A stretch of 64,000 nt of DNA from JBJSXJ01 sp044235425 (GTDB lineage: Bacteria > Planctomycetota > Planctomycetia > Pirellulales > Pirellulaceae), in the NCBI GenBank assembly GCA_044235425.1, contig JBIIHW010000002.1, positions 62,001 through 126,000 of the forward strand. The letters are read 5' to 3'. The position numbers and the translations under genes are program-made. Of the stretch, positions 17,578 to 27,262 are shown in pieces. The notes under the pieces are model-generated. The model had not been told where the DNA came from, searched no databases, and saw nothing but the letters and a program-made list of their open reading frames with translations. The stretch's first letter is position 1, and each line of letters begins with the position of its first letter.

Positions 17578-19848
17578 ATGTTGCAACACCTGAAACCTTA
17601 CTTGATGATCGGCGGCGCTCTGGTCATGGGACTGATCACGTCGATCTTGCTGACCGGCTGTCAGCCGCCCCAGGCAGAGAAGAAGAGTGAGGGAGGCGGT
17701 AAGTCCGGCCCTCGCGCCGCGAGCTCGAATACCACGGGCAGCCAGACCGCCAAGCCCGACGCTGCGAAAGCGGATGACAAGAAAGCCGAAGCCTCGCCGG
17801 CAACTGACAAGAAGGCCGACGAACCTGCTGCTGACAAAAAGATGGATGACAAGAAGGCTGAGGACAAGAAGGCTGAGGACAAGAAGGCTGATGACAAGAA
17901 GGCTGATGACAAGAAGACTGAGGAAAAGAAGGCTGACGAGCCGCAGGCCGCTGCCGCGCCCGCCAAGGCGCCCGCCATCGACAAGTCCGCCAATGCGACC
18001 ATCAAGGCGGGTGATTGGCCGCAGTGGGGTGGCACTTCGTTTCGTAACAACGTGCCCGTAGCGGAAAACATTCCTACCGAATGGGCTCCCGGTGATTTTG
18101 ATCGCAAGACGGGGGCTTGGAAGAAAGACGATGCCAAGAACATCAAGTGGGTCAGTCAAATGGGCAGTCAGACCTACGGCAACCCCGTAATTGCCGCGGG
18201 CAAAGTTTTCGTCGGCAGCAACAACTCGGGTGGCTTCATCAAGCGTTATCCGGCGGATGTCGATCTGGGCGCGTTCATCTGCTACGACGAGAAGGATGGA
18301 AAGTTCCTCTGGCAACATTCCAGCGAAAAGTTACCGACCGGTCGCGTGCATGATTGGCCGATGCAAGGCATCTGCGCCGCCGGGCTGGTGGAAGGTCAGC
18401 GAGTTTGGTTCGTGACCAGTCGCGGTGAAGTGCGCTGCCTCGACACCGAAGGATTTTATGACGGCGAAGACGATGGTCCGGTCGTCAACGATCCCGCGCG
18501 ACTCTTCGATCTGATGAAGAATGAAGATGCCGCCATGGATCAAGTTGCACCCGCCCTCGAAGCACTCAAGACCGGCAAGTTGACCGACGCGCTGCGAGCC
18601 AAGTTCACTGCAGCGGGCGCTGAGTTGCCGGCGGACGTCACGTTGAAAACGGACGAAGAGGGCAAACGCTGGTCCTTTACCGCCATGTCGGGTGGGGCGG
18701 AGCGACAGTTCCGCATCGTCCTGACTGGCCCACGACTGAGCGCCTTCAAAATCCTGGGAATTCACGACAAGGATGAGGCCGATGTGATTTGGGTCTACGA
18801 CATGATGAAGGAGCTCGGCGTTTCGCAGCACAACATGTGTAACTGCTCCGTTACCACGCTCGGCGATCTGCTCTTCGTCTGCACCTCCAACGGTGTCGAC
18901 GAATCGCATTTGAACATCCCGGGTCCGGACGCACCTAGTTTCATTTGCATGGACAAGAATACGGGGAAGGTTTATTGGACGGATGGCAGTCCGGGCATGA
19001 ACATCCATCACGGACAGTGGTCGTCCCCGACGGTCGCGACGCTGGGTGGAGTGCCACAGGTGCTGTTTGGTGGTGGCGATGGCTGGCTCTACAGTTTCAA
19101 AGCCGACCAAGGAAAAGATGGCAAGCCGGAACTGCTCTGGAAGGCTGATCTGAATCCCAAGGAAACCGTGCTCATTCTCGGCGGCCGTGGTACTCGGAAT
19201 GACATCATCGGCACGCCGGTGGTCTACGACGGTCTCGTTTATGTCGCCACCGGACAGGACCCAGAGCATGGTGAAGGTGTGGGGAATTTGTGGTGCTTCG
19301 ATCCGACGAAGCGCGGGGATGTAAGTGAAACTCTGGCTGTGAACCGCGAGTCGGGGAAGACGATTCCGCACAAGCGAGTGCAAGCCGTGGAGGCGGATAA
19401 GGGTGAAGTGGCGGTTGCCAATCCCAACTCGGCCGTCGTCTGGAAGTACGCTTCCTATGATCAAAATGGTGATGGAAAGATCGATTTTGAAGAGACGATG
19501 CATCGCAGCTGCGGCACGGTCGCCATCAAGAATGATCTGCTCTTCATTGCCGACTTCAGCGGACTAGTCCACTGCGTCGATGCCAAGTCGGGCAAGGTTT
19601 ACTGGACACATGACATGTTGGCCGCCGCATGGGGTTCTCCCCTGATCGTGGGCGAGCACATGTATATTGGCGACGAGGATGGCGATGTGTGCATCTTTAA
19701 AGTGAGTTCAGAAAAGCAGGAGCCTCTGTTCGAGGTGAATATGCTGAGCTCGGTCTACTCGACGCCGGTGGTAGCCAATGGCGTGCTCTATATCGCGAAC
19801 AAAGACCACCTGTTCGCGATTCAAGTGGAAGCGGACGAGCAGAAATGA
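17578..19848 (+). CDS. PQQ-type beta-propeller lipoprotein with EF-hand loop
   Basis: 756 aa. AAGGAGA stands before the ATG at 17578; the lipobox LLTGC gives Cys28 as lipid site. Residues about 45-135 are a Lys/Asp/Ala-rich linker made from DKKAE/DKKAD pentapeptides. The rest is a propeller (WPQWGGTSFRNN, ICYDEKDGKFLWQH, VHCVDAKSGKVYWTH). A canonical EF-hand calcium loop, DQNGDGKIDFEE, sits at 628-639 (bases 19459-19494) between blades. Likely anchored at an inner or outer membrane face with a stalk-like linker. Its stop overlaps the next gene by 4 bp. Confidence 0.9.
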   Translation: MLQHLKPYLMIGGALVMGLITSILLTGCQPPQAEKKSEGGGKSGPRAASSNTTGSQTAKPDAAKADDKKAEASPATDKKADEPAADKKMDDKKAEDKKAEDKKADDKKADDKKTEEKKADEPQAAAAPAKAPAIDKSANATIKAGDWPQWGGTSFRNNVPVAENIPTEWAPGDFDRKTGAWKKDDAKNIKWVSQMGSQTYGNPVIAAGKVFVGSNNSGGFIKRYPADVDLGAFICYDEKDGKFLWQHSSEKLPTGRVHDWPMQGICAAGLVEGQRVWFVTSRGEVRCLDTEGFYDGEDDGPVVNDPARLFDLMKNEDAAMDQVAPALEALKTGKLTDALRAKFTAAGAELPADVTLKTDEEGKRWSFTAMSGGAERQFRIVLTGPRLSAFKILGIHDKDEADVIWVYDMMKELGVSQHNMCNCSVTTLGDLLFVCTSNGVDESHLNIPGPDAPSFICMDKNTGKVYWTDGSPGMNIHHGQWSSPTVATLGGVPQVLFGGGDGWLYSFKADQGKDGKPELLWKADLNPKETVLILGGRGTRNDIIGTPVVYDGLVYVATGQDPEHGEGVGNLWCFDPTKRGDVSETLAVNRESGKTIPHKRVQAVEADKGEVAVANPNSAVVWKYASYDQNGDGKIDFEETMHRSCGTVAIKNDLLFIADFSGLVHCVDAKSGKVYWTHDMLAAAWGSPLIVGEHMYIGDEDGDVCIFKVSSEKQEPLFEVNMLSSVYSTPVVANGVLYIANKDHLFAIQVEADEQK
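17848..17937. repeat. 15-bp tandem repeat x6 in the lipoprotein linker
   Basis: Six units close to GACAAGAAGGCTGAG encode DKKAE, DKKAE, DKKAD, DKKAD, DKKTE, EKKAD. The frame is kept, so copy-number change alters only the length of the charged linker. Confidence 0.9.
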
Positions 19849-20216
19849 CGAAGCGAGTGCTGGATGTGGGCAATTGTGTTCCAGATCATGCGGCCATGCG
19901 CCGCATGCTGGAACGACATTACTCGGTTGAAGTACACCAAACCCATGCCGCCGACGATACCCTCGCGGCGCTGCGCGCTGGACACTTCGACTTAGTGCTC
20001 ATCAACCGAAAGCTGGATATCGATTACAGCGACGGCCTGGATATCATCCGCTTGATGAAAGCCGACCCGCATCTCACGGAGATCCCGGTCATGCTGGTGA
20101 CGAATCACCCAGAGTACCAGCAGGACGCCGTTCAGGTGGGCGCCGAATTAGGCTTTGGCAAACTCGAACTGGAAGCCGAGGCCACTCACGAGCGTCTGGC
20201 CAAGTTTCTGCGCTAG
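19845..20216 (+). CDS. Degenerate receiver-domain protein
   Basis: 123 aa. The fold pattern of a response-regulator receiver is clear (hydrophobic strands RVLDV, FDLVLIN, IPVMLVTN, then LGFGKLEL with Lys106). The phosphoacceptor position after strand 3 is Asn54 (DLVLINRKLDID) and the N-terminal acidic pair is replaced by Gly-Asn (DVGN). It is therefore probably not phosphorylated in the normal way. No output domain. Its ATG overlaps the stop of the PQQ lipoprotein gene (ATGA), so a cytosolic protein is translationally coupled to an exported one. The role is unknown. Confidence 0.82.
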   Translation: MTKRVLDVGNCVPDHAAMRRMLERHYSVEVHQTHAADDTLAALRAGHFDLVLINRKLDIDYSDGLDIIRLMKADPHLTEIPVMLVTNHPEYQQDAVQVGAELGFGKLELEAEATHERLAKFLR

Positions 20217-20243
20217 GGTCGTGCTTCCATCCGATGGGATCTT

Positions 20244-20299
20244 AATCAGGTAATCAGATAATCAGATAATCAGATAATCAGGTAATCAGGTAATCAGGT
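20244..20299. repeat. 8-bp tandem repeat x7
   Basis: Seven consecutive units of AATCAGGT or AATCAGAT (order: GGT, GAT, GAT, GAT, GGT, GGT, GGT endings). They are noncoding and lie between the convergent ends of the receiver-like gene and carB, 9 bp before a structured element. Confidence 0.92.
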
Positions 20300-20307
20300 C
20301 TGAGGAT

Positions 20308-20370
20308 CGAGACCACGGTCCGCGACAGCGGAGCCATGGTCTCGGATACCCCGGCGTGTAAACGCCCGGG
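20308..20370. repeat. Structured intergenic element, copy A
   Basis: Outer stem CGAGACCA (20308-20315) / TGGTCTCG (20337-20344) encloses an inner hairpin TCCGC-GACA-GCGGA (20319-20332). A second hairpin CCCCGGCG..CGCCCGGG with a GTAA loop follows (20349-20370). The same order of modules recurs at 59779-59833. It may also act as a transcription stop between the convergent genes. Confidence 0.7.
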
Positions 20371-20377
20371 CCTGCTG

Positions 20378-23300
20378 TTATGCCGGGAACCGTTCCTGCA
20401 GCGATTGAACACTCATCTCTTCCTGGCGTAGCGCTTCCATCGCGCGGACACAGGCCTCACCGGCGGAGAGAGTCGTGATACAGGGCACGCCCGCTTGGAC
20501 CGCCGCAGCTCGAATCTTCCCCTCATCCGTGCGCGCCCCCTTGCCACTGGGTGTGTTGATCACCAGTTTCACTTGACCATCATGGAGATAGTCGAGCAGA
20601 TTGGGGCGACCTTCAGCGAGCTTCTTCACACGCGTGACGGGAATACCGGCCTCGTCTAAACGGCGAGCGGTACCATCGGTTGCCAGCAGGGGATGACCCA
20701 TGTTGTGAAGTTTCTGGGCCATGGCCACCAAGCCTTCTTTGTAACGACTGGTGACACTTAAGAAGATCAAGCCTTCACGAGGCAGGACAACGCCTGCCGC
20801 CAATTGGCTCTTCGCGAACGCAATGGAAAATCGTTCGCTCACGCCCATCACCTCACCGGTGCTGCGCATTTCCGGTCCGAGGACGATGTCGACCCCGGCA
20901 AATTTGCGGAACGGGAATACGCTCTCTTTAACCGAGATATGAGCCGGACGTGGTTCTTCGGTGATGCCAAGTTCGGCGAGTGTTTGGCCGGCCATCACTT
21001 TCGCGGCGATTTTGGCAATCGGCACGCCGGTAGCCTTCGCGACAAACGGCACCGTACGACTGGCACGCGGATTCACTTCCAGCACGTAAACATTCATCTC
21101 GCCATCTTCACGCTTCACAGCGAACTGAATGTTCATCAATCCGATCACGTGCAGACGTCGCGCAAGTGCTTCCGTGGCGGCTCGAATTTCATCCAGCACC
21201 GCGCCACTTAAACTATGCGGCGGAATGGCACAGGCAGAGTCCCCCGAGTGAATACCGGCCTCCTCGATATGCTCCATCACACCCATGATGACGACCTGCT
21301 GGCCATCGGAAACGCAGTCGACATCGACTTCCGTGGCATCTTCCAGGAAGCGATCGATGAGTACCGGTTGTCCCTGTGCCACCACAAATGCCTCGGCTAC
21401 GAACCGCTCGAATTGCGCGTTGTCGTAGCAAATCTCCATCGCTCGCCCACCCAGCACAAAGCTGGGACGTACCAAGGCGGGAAAACCTACCTTCACCGCC
21501 TCGCGACGAGCTTCATCCATCGTGCGCGCAATCGCGTTGGCAGGTTGTTTCAATTTGAGCTGCTCCAGCAGCAATTGAAATTTCTCACGATCTTCCGCCG
21601 CTTCGATCGTATCGACACTCGTTCCAATAATCGGCACTCCGGCGGAGTGCAGAGCACGTGACAAGTTGAGTGGCGTTTGGCCACCGAATTGCACGATCAC
21701 GCCGTCCGGTTGCACGCGGTCGAAAATGTTGAGCACATCTTCCGTGGTCAGCGGCTCGAAGAACAGCAAGTCACTGGTATCGTAATCCGTGCTCACCGTC
21801 TCGGGATTGGAATTCACCATCACCGATTCAATGCCCATCTCACGCAGTGCAAAACTGGCGTGACAGCAGCAGTAATCGAATTCAATTCCCTGGCCGATTC
21901 GATTCGGGCCACCGCCTAGAATCATCACTCGCTTCTTATTCGGCTGTTTGGGCGGTGTTTCATCTTCCGATTCATACGTGGAGTAATAGTAGGGGGTGTA
22001 AGCCTCAAACTCCGCGGCACATGTATCCACCGACTTGAACGTGGCGACAATGCCACGCTCCTTGCGTTCGTGACGTACATCCAGTTCGGTCGAACTCCAG
22101 ATCGTCGCCAGCTGACGATCAGAGAAGCCATTGCGCTTGGCATGTCGCAATGTTGCGGAGTCGACTTCGCGAATATCGCTGTAGCGGCGGAGTTCCGTTT
22201 CCAACTCGACGAGCTGTTCCAGTTGGTCCAGGAACCAAGGATCGATTCCCGAGAGATCATGGATCTGACTCACCGTCATCCCGGTCTTGAACGCATAGCG
22301 GATATACCAGACACGTTCATGATTCGGCGTCGACAGTTTGGCTCGAATCTCTTCCTGGCTCGGCTGATGGGCTGTGCCCCACAAATCCTTGCCGTCGCAA
22401 CCAAAGCCAAACGCACCAACTTCCAGGCCCCGCAGGGCCTTCTGAAACGACTCCTTAAACGTGCGCCCAATCGCCATCGTCTCGCCGACGCTTTTCATTT
22501 GCGTTGTGAGTGTCGCATCGGCCTCGGGGAATTTCTCGAACGCAAAACGCGGAATTTTGGTGACGACATAGTCAATGGTCGGTTCAAAACAAGCTTTGGT
22601 GCGTCGAGTGATATCGTTGGCCAGTTCGTGCAGTCGATAGCCCACGGCGAGTTTGGCGGCGATTTTGGCGATCGGAAAGCCCGTTGCCTTGGACGCCAAA
22701 GCCGAAGAACGACTCACGCGGGGATTCATCTCGATCACAATCATGCGGCCCGTCTGCGGATGGACCGCAAATTGAATGTTCGAGCCACCCGTTTCCACGC
22801 CAATCTCGCGGATCACCGCTAAACTGGCATCACGCATGCGCTGGTATTCTTTGTCGGTCAGCGTTTGCGCGGGGGCGACCGTGATCGAGTCACCCGTGTG
22901 AACACCCATCGGGTCAAAGTTCTCAATCGAACAGATGATCACGACATTGTCGTCCATGTCGCGCATCACCTCCATCTCATACTCTTTCCAGCCAATAATC
23001 GACTCCTCGATCAGCACCTCCGTGATCGGTGACTGATCGAGTCCGCGCTGCACGAGCGTGTCGAATTCCTCGCGGTTGTAAGCAATCGCAGAACCGCTCC
23101 CACCGAGCGTGAAGCTGGGACGGACCACGGCCGGTAAGCCGACGATTGCCAATGCTTTACGAGCGTCTTCCAGGTTGTGAACGGTCTTGCCGCGACAGCA
23201 CTCCAGTCCAATTTTCTCCATCGCCTGCTTGAACTGCTCGCGCTCTTCCGCCTTGGCAATCACCGCCGGACGAGCGCCAATCATTTCCACGCCATATTTT

Positions 23301-23626
23301 TCCAGCACGCCATGCTTGGCGAGGTCCATGGCCAAGTTCAAACCGGTTTGGCCCCCGAGCGTGGGGAGGATCGCACACGGCCGCTCTCGTTCGATGATCT
23401 TGGCAACGATTTCCCAAGTAAGCGGTTCGATATAGGTCCGATCCGCGGTGCTGGGGTCGGTCATAATGGTGGCCGGGTTGGAATTCACCAACACGACCTC
23501 GTACCCCTCCTCCCGGAGGGCTTTACAGGCTTGAGTCCCCGAGTAATCAAACTCGCAGGCTTGCCCAATGATGATGGGTCCGGAGCCGATCAGCAGGATT
23601 TTTCGAAGGTCGGTGCGACGAGGCAC
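20378..23626 (-). CDS. carB: Carbamoyl-phosphate synthase large subunit
   Basis: 1082 aa, full length. Makes carbamoyl phosphate from bicarbonate, ammonia and two ATP for pyrimidine and arginine synthesis. Two homologous ATP-grasp halves are visible: one beginning KILLIGSGPIIIGQACEFDY, the other KRVMILGGGPNRIGQGIEFD near residue 565. The allosteric MGS-like domain occupies about 940-1082. A GTG start at 23626 is preceded by AGGAAG. No small subunit (carA) is in the window, so the two subunits are encoded apart. Confidence 0.98.
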   Translation of the reverse strand: MPRRTDLRKILLIGSGPIIIGQACEFDYSGTQACKALREEGYEVVLVNSNPATIMTDPSTADRTYIEPLTWEIVAKIIERERPCAILPTLGGQTGLNLAMDLAKHGVLEKYGVEMIGARPAVIAKAEEREQFKQAMEKIGLECCRGKTVHNLEDARKALAIVGLPAVVRPSFTLGGSGSAIAYNREEFDTLVQRGLDQSPITEVLIEESIIGWKEYEMEVMRDMDDNVVIICSIENFDPMGVHTGDSITVAPAQTLTDKEYQRMRDASLAVIREIGVETGGSNIQFAVHPQTGRMIVIEMNPRVSRSSALASKATGFPIAKIAAKLAVGYRLHELANDITRRTKACFEPTIDYVVTKIPRFAFEKFPEADATLTTQMKSVGETMAIGRTFKESFQKALRGLEVGAFGFGCDGKDLWGTAHQPSQEEIRAKLSTPNHERVWYIRYAFKTGMTVSQIHDLSGIDPWFLDQLEQLVELETELRRYSDIREVDSATLRHAKRNGFSDRQLATIWSSTELDVRHERKERGIVATFKSVDTCAAEFEAYTPYYYSTYESEDETPPKQPNKKRVMILGGGPNRIGQGIEFDYCCCHASFALREMGIESVMVNSNPETVSTDYDTSDLLFFEPLTTEDVLNIFDRVQPDGVIVQFGGQTPLNLSRALHSAGVPIIGTSVDTIEAAEDREKFQLLLEQLKLKQPANAIARTMDEARREAVKVGFPALVRPSFVLGGRAMEICYDNAQFERFVAEAFVVAQGQPVLIDRFLEDATEVDVDCVSDGQQVVIMGVMEHIEEAGIHSGDSACAIPPHSLSGAVLDEIRAATEALARRLHVIGLMNIQFAVKREDGEMNVYVLEVNPRASRTVPFVAKATGVPIAKIAAKVMAGQTLAELGITEEPRPAHISVKESVFPFRKFAGVDIVLGPEMRSTGEVMGVSERFSIAFAKSQLAAGVVLPREGLIFLSVTSRYKEGLVAMAQKLHNMGHPLLATDGTARRLDEAGIPVTRVKKLAEGRPNLLDYLHDGQVKLVINTPSGKGARTDEGKIRAAAVQAGVPCITTLSAGEACVRAMEALRQEEMSVQSLQERFPA

Positions 23627-23852
23627 GAGGTGCTTCCTATGGGTCGGGAGGTGCGACTGACCAGCCAGAGACGATTAGATTCTCTGATTCAAATTGGGAC
23701 GAAGTTATCACGTGTGCCAACCCCGATTCAAGGGGCCCAACAGCGGCGGGATCGATCTTGACCCCGTTTTCCCCAACCTCTTATATTGCTCGCCCCTGGA
23801 GATCATTCATTCGGGATGATTCACGAAGGATCTAACGCAAGGGAGTTGCGTG

Positions 23853-26072
23853 ATGAACAGCATGGATGCGAAGGCAGTGGAACGTACCGACCGCCAGCGA
23901 CAACGGTGGGCCTGGATTTTGGGTTTGCTCGCGGTCGCCGGCCTGGCGCTGGGAATGAATCGATTCTGGGGCCCAACGGCCGTCGACGCTCAAACTTCCC
24001 CGGCACGCTCGAAATCGGGGAACGCGTCCGCTCCCAGCACGCCGTCCGCAAGTCCCAGCCTGCCGGGAAAAACAGCTCCGAATGCGAGCGGCAGCAATTC
24101 GTCCAAGAGCCGTACCGTGGCGCCCGCCGCTGCCGTTTCCCCCGCTGCCTCGGGGCAGCCTGCCGCTCCCGGAAAATCAGGCCTGCAGACAACCAGCGGC
24201 AGTCCGTCCGCAGCCGCTGCGGGACGGGTTGCACCAGGACGTGCTGCTCCGGGGGGAGCATTGAATGGCCAAGCCGGGACAGACGCCACTCCTACCGACA
24301 GCGAACTCAAAATCGTGGCGCTGATCAACGGCGAACAAATCACGCGCCAGGATCTGGCTCGGGAATGTGTCTTGCGATTCGGCAAAGAGGTGTTGGAGTC
24401 GCAGGTTAATAAGCACTTGATCTATCAAGCCTGTCTGCAGCGCAACATCAAGATCTCGGAACAAGACGTCACGGATGAAATTGAACGGATTGCGAAAAAA
24501 TTTGGATTGTCGACCGATCGCTGGCTGCTGCTGCTGGAACAGGAACGCGGCGTGGGACCGGTTGAATATCGCAGCGAAATCATTTGGCCAGCACTGGCCC
24601 TGAAGGCACTCTCCGCCGATCAGCTGGTCGTGGCCCAGGACGAACTGAAGAAAGCATTTGAGTCAGAGTTTGGCGAAAAAGTGCGGGTGCGCGTAATTTC
24701 GGTCAGCAGCCGCAAGCGAGCGGAGGAGCTCTGGGCGAAAGCGCAGGCCAATCCCGATGCCTTCCCCAGCATGGCCAAGGATCATTCGGAAGATCCCAGT
24801 GCCAGCGTGATGGGAGTCATCCCGCCGATTCGGAAAAATAGTGGCGTAGACAATCTGGAGAAGGCTGCCTTCAAACTGAAGCCCGGCCAGATTTCGCCTG
24901 TTGTTCAAGTTGCCAATCAATACATGATTCTGCGCTGCGAAGAGCATATCAACGCGGTCTATTTGGCTGGCGAGCAGTTACAGGCGGCTCAGAGCCAGAT
25001 CACCGAAAAGATTCGTGAACAGAAAATGCGCACCGCCGCCAACGATCTGTTTAAGAAACTGCAGACCGAAGCCAAGGTGGTGAATGTCTTGAACGATGCC
25101 AATCTGCAAAAGCAACACCCCGGCGTCGCGGCCCTCATCAACAACAAGCCACTCACGATGCGCGAGCTGTCGGAAGAGTGCATTAAGCGACATGGAAAAA
25201 CGGTGCTCGATGGCGAAATCAATCGCAAGATCCTGCAAATGGAACTCAAGCGACTGCATCGCACGGTGGATGATAGTGATATTCAAGAAGAGGTAGCTCG
25301 AGCCGCTGAGTCCTATGGCTACCTGAAAGAGGATAAGCGCACGCCAGATGTTGAGGGTTGGCTGAAGGCCGTTACGGAAAACGACAATACGACGATCGAT
25401 GTTTATGTCCGCGATGCCGTGTGGCCGTCCGCGGCACTGAAGAAACTCATCGGAACCAACGTGCAGATCACCGAAGAGGACGTGAAGAAGGGCTTTGAAG
25501 CCAACTATGGTGAACGTGTTGAAATCATGGCGATTGTGATCAGCAACCAGCGCCAAGCACAGCAGGTTTGGGAAATGGCACGCGACAATGCCAGCGAATC
25601 GTTCTTCGGAGAACTCGCTCAGCAGTATTCAATCGAACCTGCCTCGCGTGCGAATTCCGGACGAGTGCCACCGCTGCGCCGCCATAGTGGCCAACCAGTT
25701 CTGGAAGATGCAGCGTTCAAATTGAAAGCCGGTGAATTGTCGCCAATTCTCTCCGTGGGTGACAAATTCGTGATCCTCAAATGCCTGGGGCGCACCAAGC
25801 CCGTGGTCAGCGAGCTCACCGATGAGGTGCGTCAGGAGTTGACCGGCGACCTGATCGAAAAGAAGCTGCGAGCCAGCATGAACAAGGAATTCGATCGGTT
25901 GAAGGAAGAGGCGCAAGTCGACAACTTCCTGGCCGGTTCATCCCAGCCCGGCAAGCGATCGAAAGCCTCGTCCACTCCGGATCTCAGTGGCACCCAGAAC
26001 CTGGAGATCCCAACTCCACGCTCGGCGACGAAAACGCCGCCGCCACCACGAGCGGGTTCGACGAAACGTTAA
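23853..26072 (+). CDS. Exported tandem parvulin-type peptidyl-prolyl isomerase
   Basis: 739 aa from ATG 23853 (GGGAG 7 bp upstream; a GTG at 23850 is equivalent). One N-terminal hydrophobic segment (WILGLLAVAGLALGM) serves as signal or anchor, then a Ser/Ala/Pro/Gly-rich linker to about residue 148. Two SurA/PrsA-like units follow, each a helical chaperone part (VALINGEQITRQDL and AALINNKPLTMREL) plus a PpiC part (VISVSSRKRAEELW..KDHSEDPSA and VISNQRQAQQVWE..QQYSIEPAS). It should fold exported proteins. The duplication is internal and old. It reads divergently from carB. Confidence 0.9.
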   Translation: MNSMDAKAVERTDRQRQRWAWILGLLAVAGLALGMNRFWGPTAVDAQTSPARSKSGNASAPSTPSASPSLPGKTAPNASGSNSSKSRTVAPAAAVSPAASGQPAAPGKSGLQTTSGSPSAAAAGRVAPGRAAPGGALNGQAGTDATPTDSELKIVALINGEQITRQDLARECVLRFGKEVLESQVNKHLIYQACLQRNIKISEQDVTDEIERIAKKFGLSTDRWLLLLEQERGVGPVEYRSEIIWPALALKALSADQLVVAQDELKKAFESEFGEKVRVRVISVSSRKRAEELWAKAQANPDAFPSMAKDHSEDPSASVMGVIPPIRKNSGVDNLEKAAFKLKPGQISPVVQVANQYMILRCEEHINAVYLAGEQLQAAQSQITEKIREQKMRTAANDLFKKLQTEAKVVNVLNDANLQKQHPGVAALINNKPLTMRELSEECIKRHGKTVLDGEINRKILQMELKRLHRTVDDSDIQEEVARAAESYGYLKEDKRTPDVEGWLKAVTENDNTTIDVYVRDAVWPSAALKKLIGTNVQITEEDVKKGFEANYGERVEIMAIVISNQRQAQQVWEMARDNASESFFGELAQQYSIEPASRANSGRVPPLRRHSGQPVLEDAAFKLKAGELSPILSVGDKFVILKCLGRTKPVVSELTDEVRQELTGDLIEKKLRASMNKEFDRLKEEAQVDNFLAGSSQPGKRSKASSTPDLSGTQNLEIPTPRSATKTPPPPRAGSTKR

Positions 26073-26169
26073 GAGACGATCCGTGGATGAGTCGCGCGGC
26101 TGAAAGAGCAAAGCTGCGCACCGCGAGCTGGATGCTGTGACACGAGAAAAGCCTGATGAGGCCCGCCAG

Positions 26170-26994
26170 ATGGATCCCCTGTTTTCCGTAGCTGATCAGA
26201 TTGTACTGGTGACTGGTGGCAGTCGAGGGATCGGGCGAGCGATTGCTCAAGGCTTCGTGGATCGCGGGGCTCAGGTGGTGATCGTGGGACGCGATGCGTC
26301 AGCACTGAATTCCGCGGCTGAGGAAATGAACAGTCGCCAAGCTGGCACGCCCGCCTCAAGACCTCGTCGCGACGTTGTCCGGCCAATCGTCTGTGATGTG
26401 GCGAAAAACCGCGAGATCGAGCAGCTGGTGGAGTTTGTAATCGCGGAGTATGGCCGTATCGACACGCTGGTCAACGTGGCCGGCGTAAATCGTCGTAAAG
26501 CCGTACTGGATGTCACCGAAGACGATTATGACTATGTGCTCGACATCAACCTCAAAGGTTCGTTTTTCATGTGTCGAGCAGTCGGGCGACACATGGTTGA
26601 GCGCGGAGCGGGTTGTCAGATCAACATTGCATCTCTGAACTCCGATCGACCCTTGAAAAATGTGTTGCCATACGCGATGAGCAAGGCTGGAATCGCTCAT
26701 TTGACCCGCGGCTTGGCGGTGGAGTGGAGCGGTCGCGGCGTGCGAGTGAATGCCATTGCCCCCGGCTTCATCCTCACCGATCTGACTCGCAAGCTCTGGT
26801 CCGACCCGGTCATGCAAGCTTGGGGCGACGCCAATACGCCTCAGCGTCGTCTCGGACAGCCCGAGGATATGGTCGGCGCAGCGATCTTTCTCGCCTCCCA
26901 GGCCTCGGCGTTCATGACCGGTCAAACCATCTATGTCGACGGCGGATTCACCGCCGGCTGGGCTTGGCCCATTCCCGCCTCGGGCGGTCAGTAA
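26170..26994 (+). CDS. Short-chain dehydrogenase/reductase
   Basis: 274 aa. GAGG lies 8 bp before the ATG at 26170; a GTG at 26137 would add 11 residues. Rossmann motif TGGSRGIG at 16-23, NVAG at 102-105, catalytic Ser155, Tyr168 and Lys172 (YAMSK). The C-terminal FMTGQTIYVDGGFTAGW is typical of classical SDRs resembling gluconate 5-dehydrogenase or KduD. A sugar or sugar-acid substrate with NAD(P) is the best guess. It follows the isomerase gene by about 100 bp. Confidence 0.93.
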   Translation: MDPLFSVADQIVLVTGGSRGIGRAIAQGFVDRGAQVVIVGRDASALNSAAEEMNSRQAGTPASRPRRDVVRPIVCDVAKNREIEQLVEFVIAEYGRIDTLVNVAGVNRRKAVLDVTEDDYDYVLDINLKGSFFMCRAVGRHMVERGAGCQINIASLNSDRPLKNVLPYAMSKAGIAHLTRGLAVEWSGRGVRVNAIAPGFILTDLTRKLWSDPVMQAWGDANTPQRRLGQPEDMVGAAIFLASQASAFMTGQTIYVDGGFTAGWAWPIPASGGQ

Positions 26995-27262
26995 CCGACG
27001 GCTCGATCGGTACCCTCTTGGTTGGTCATCAGTCCACCATGCCCCGTGATTTTCGCGGAACAGCATCTCCTCCTGAACGCTGGAGACCGGGCGATCGAAG
27101 AGTTCGGCTCCGCTCGTTCCCCAGAGCATCTTGGCGTTTGACCTGATCAGCAAAATGAGGTCGTTCGCGATACAGCGCACATTCTCTCGTAATCAGAATC
27201 ACAGCACGTACTTGCCTGACGTCCACTGATTTCTGGTTTCTTCAAGCTGTGAGTTTATCCCG

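Noticed and set aside
20244..20299. CRISPR-like repeats
   Set aside because: Units are 8 bp and directly adjacent, without spacers; the 7-bp array at 59661-59758 is rejected for the same reason.
26356..27180. Minus-strand 274-codon frame opposite the SDR gene
   Set aside because: The SDR on the plus strand has all catalytic motifs; the antisense frame shows none.
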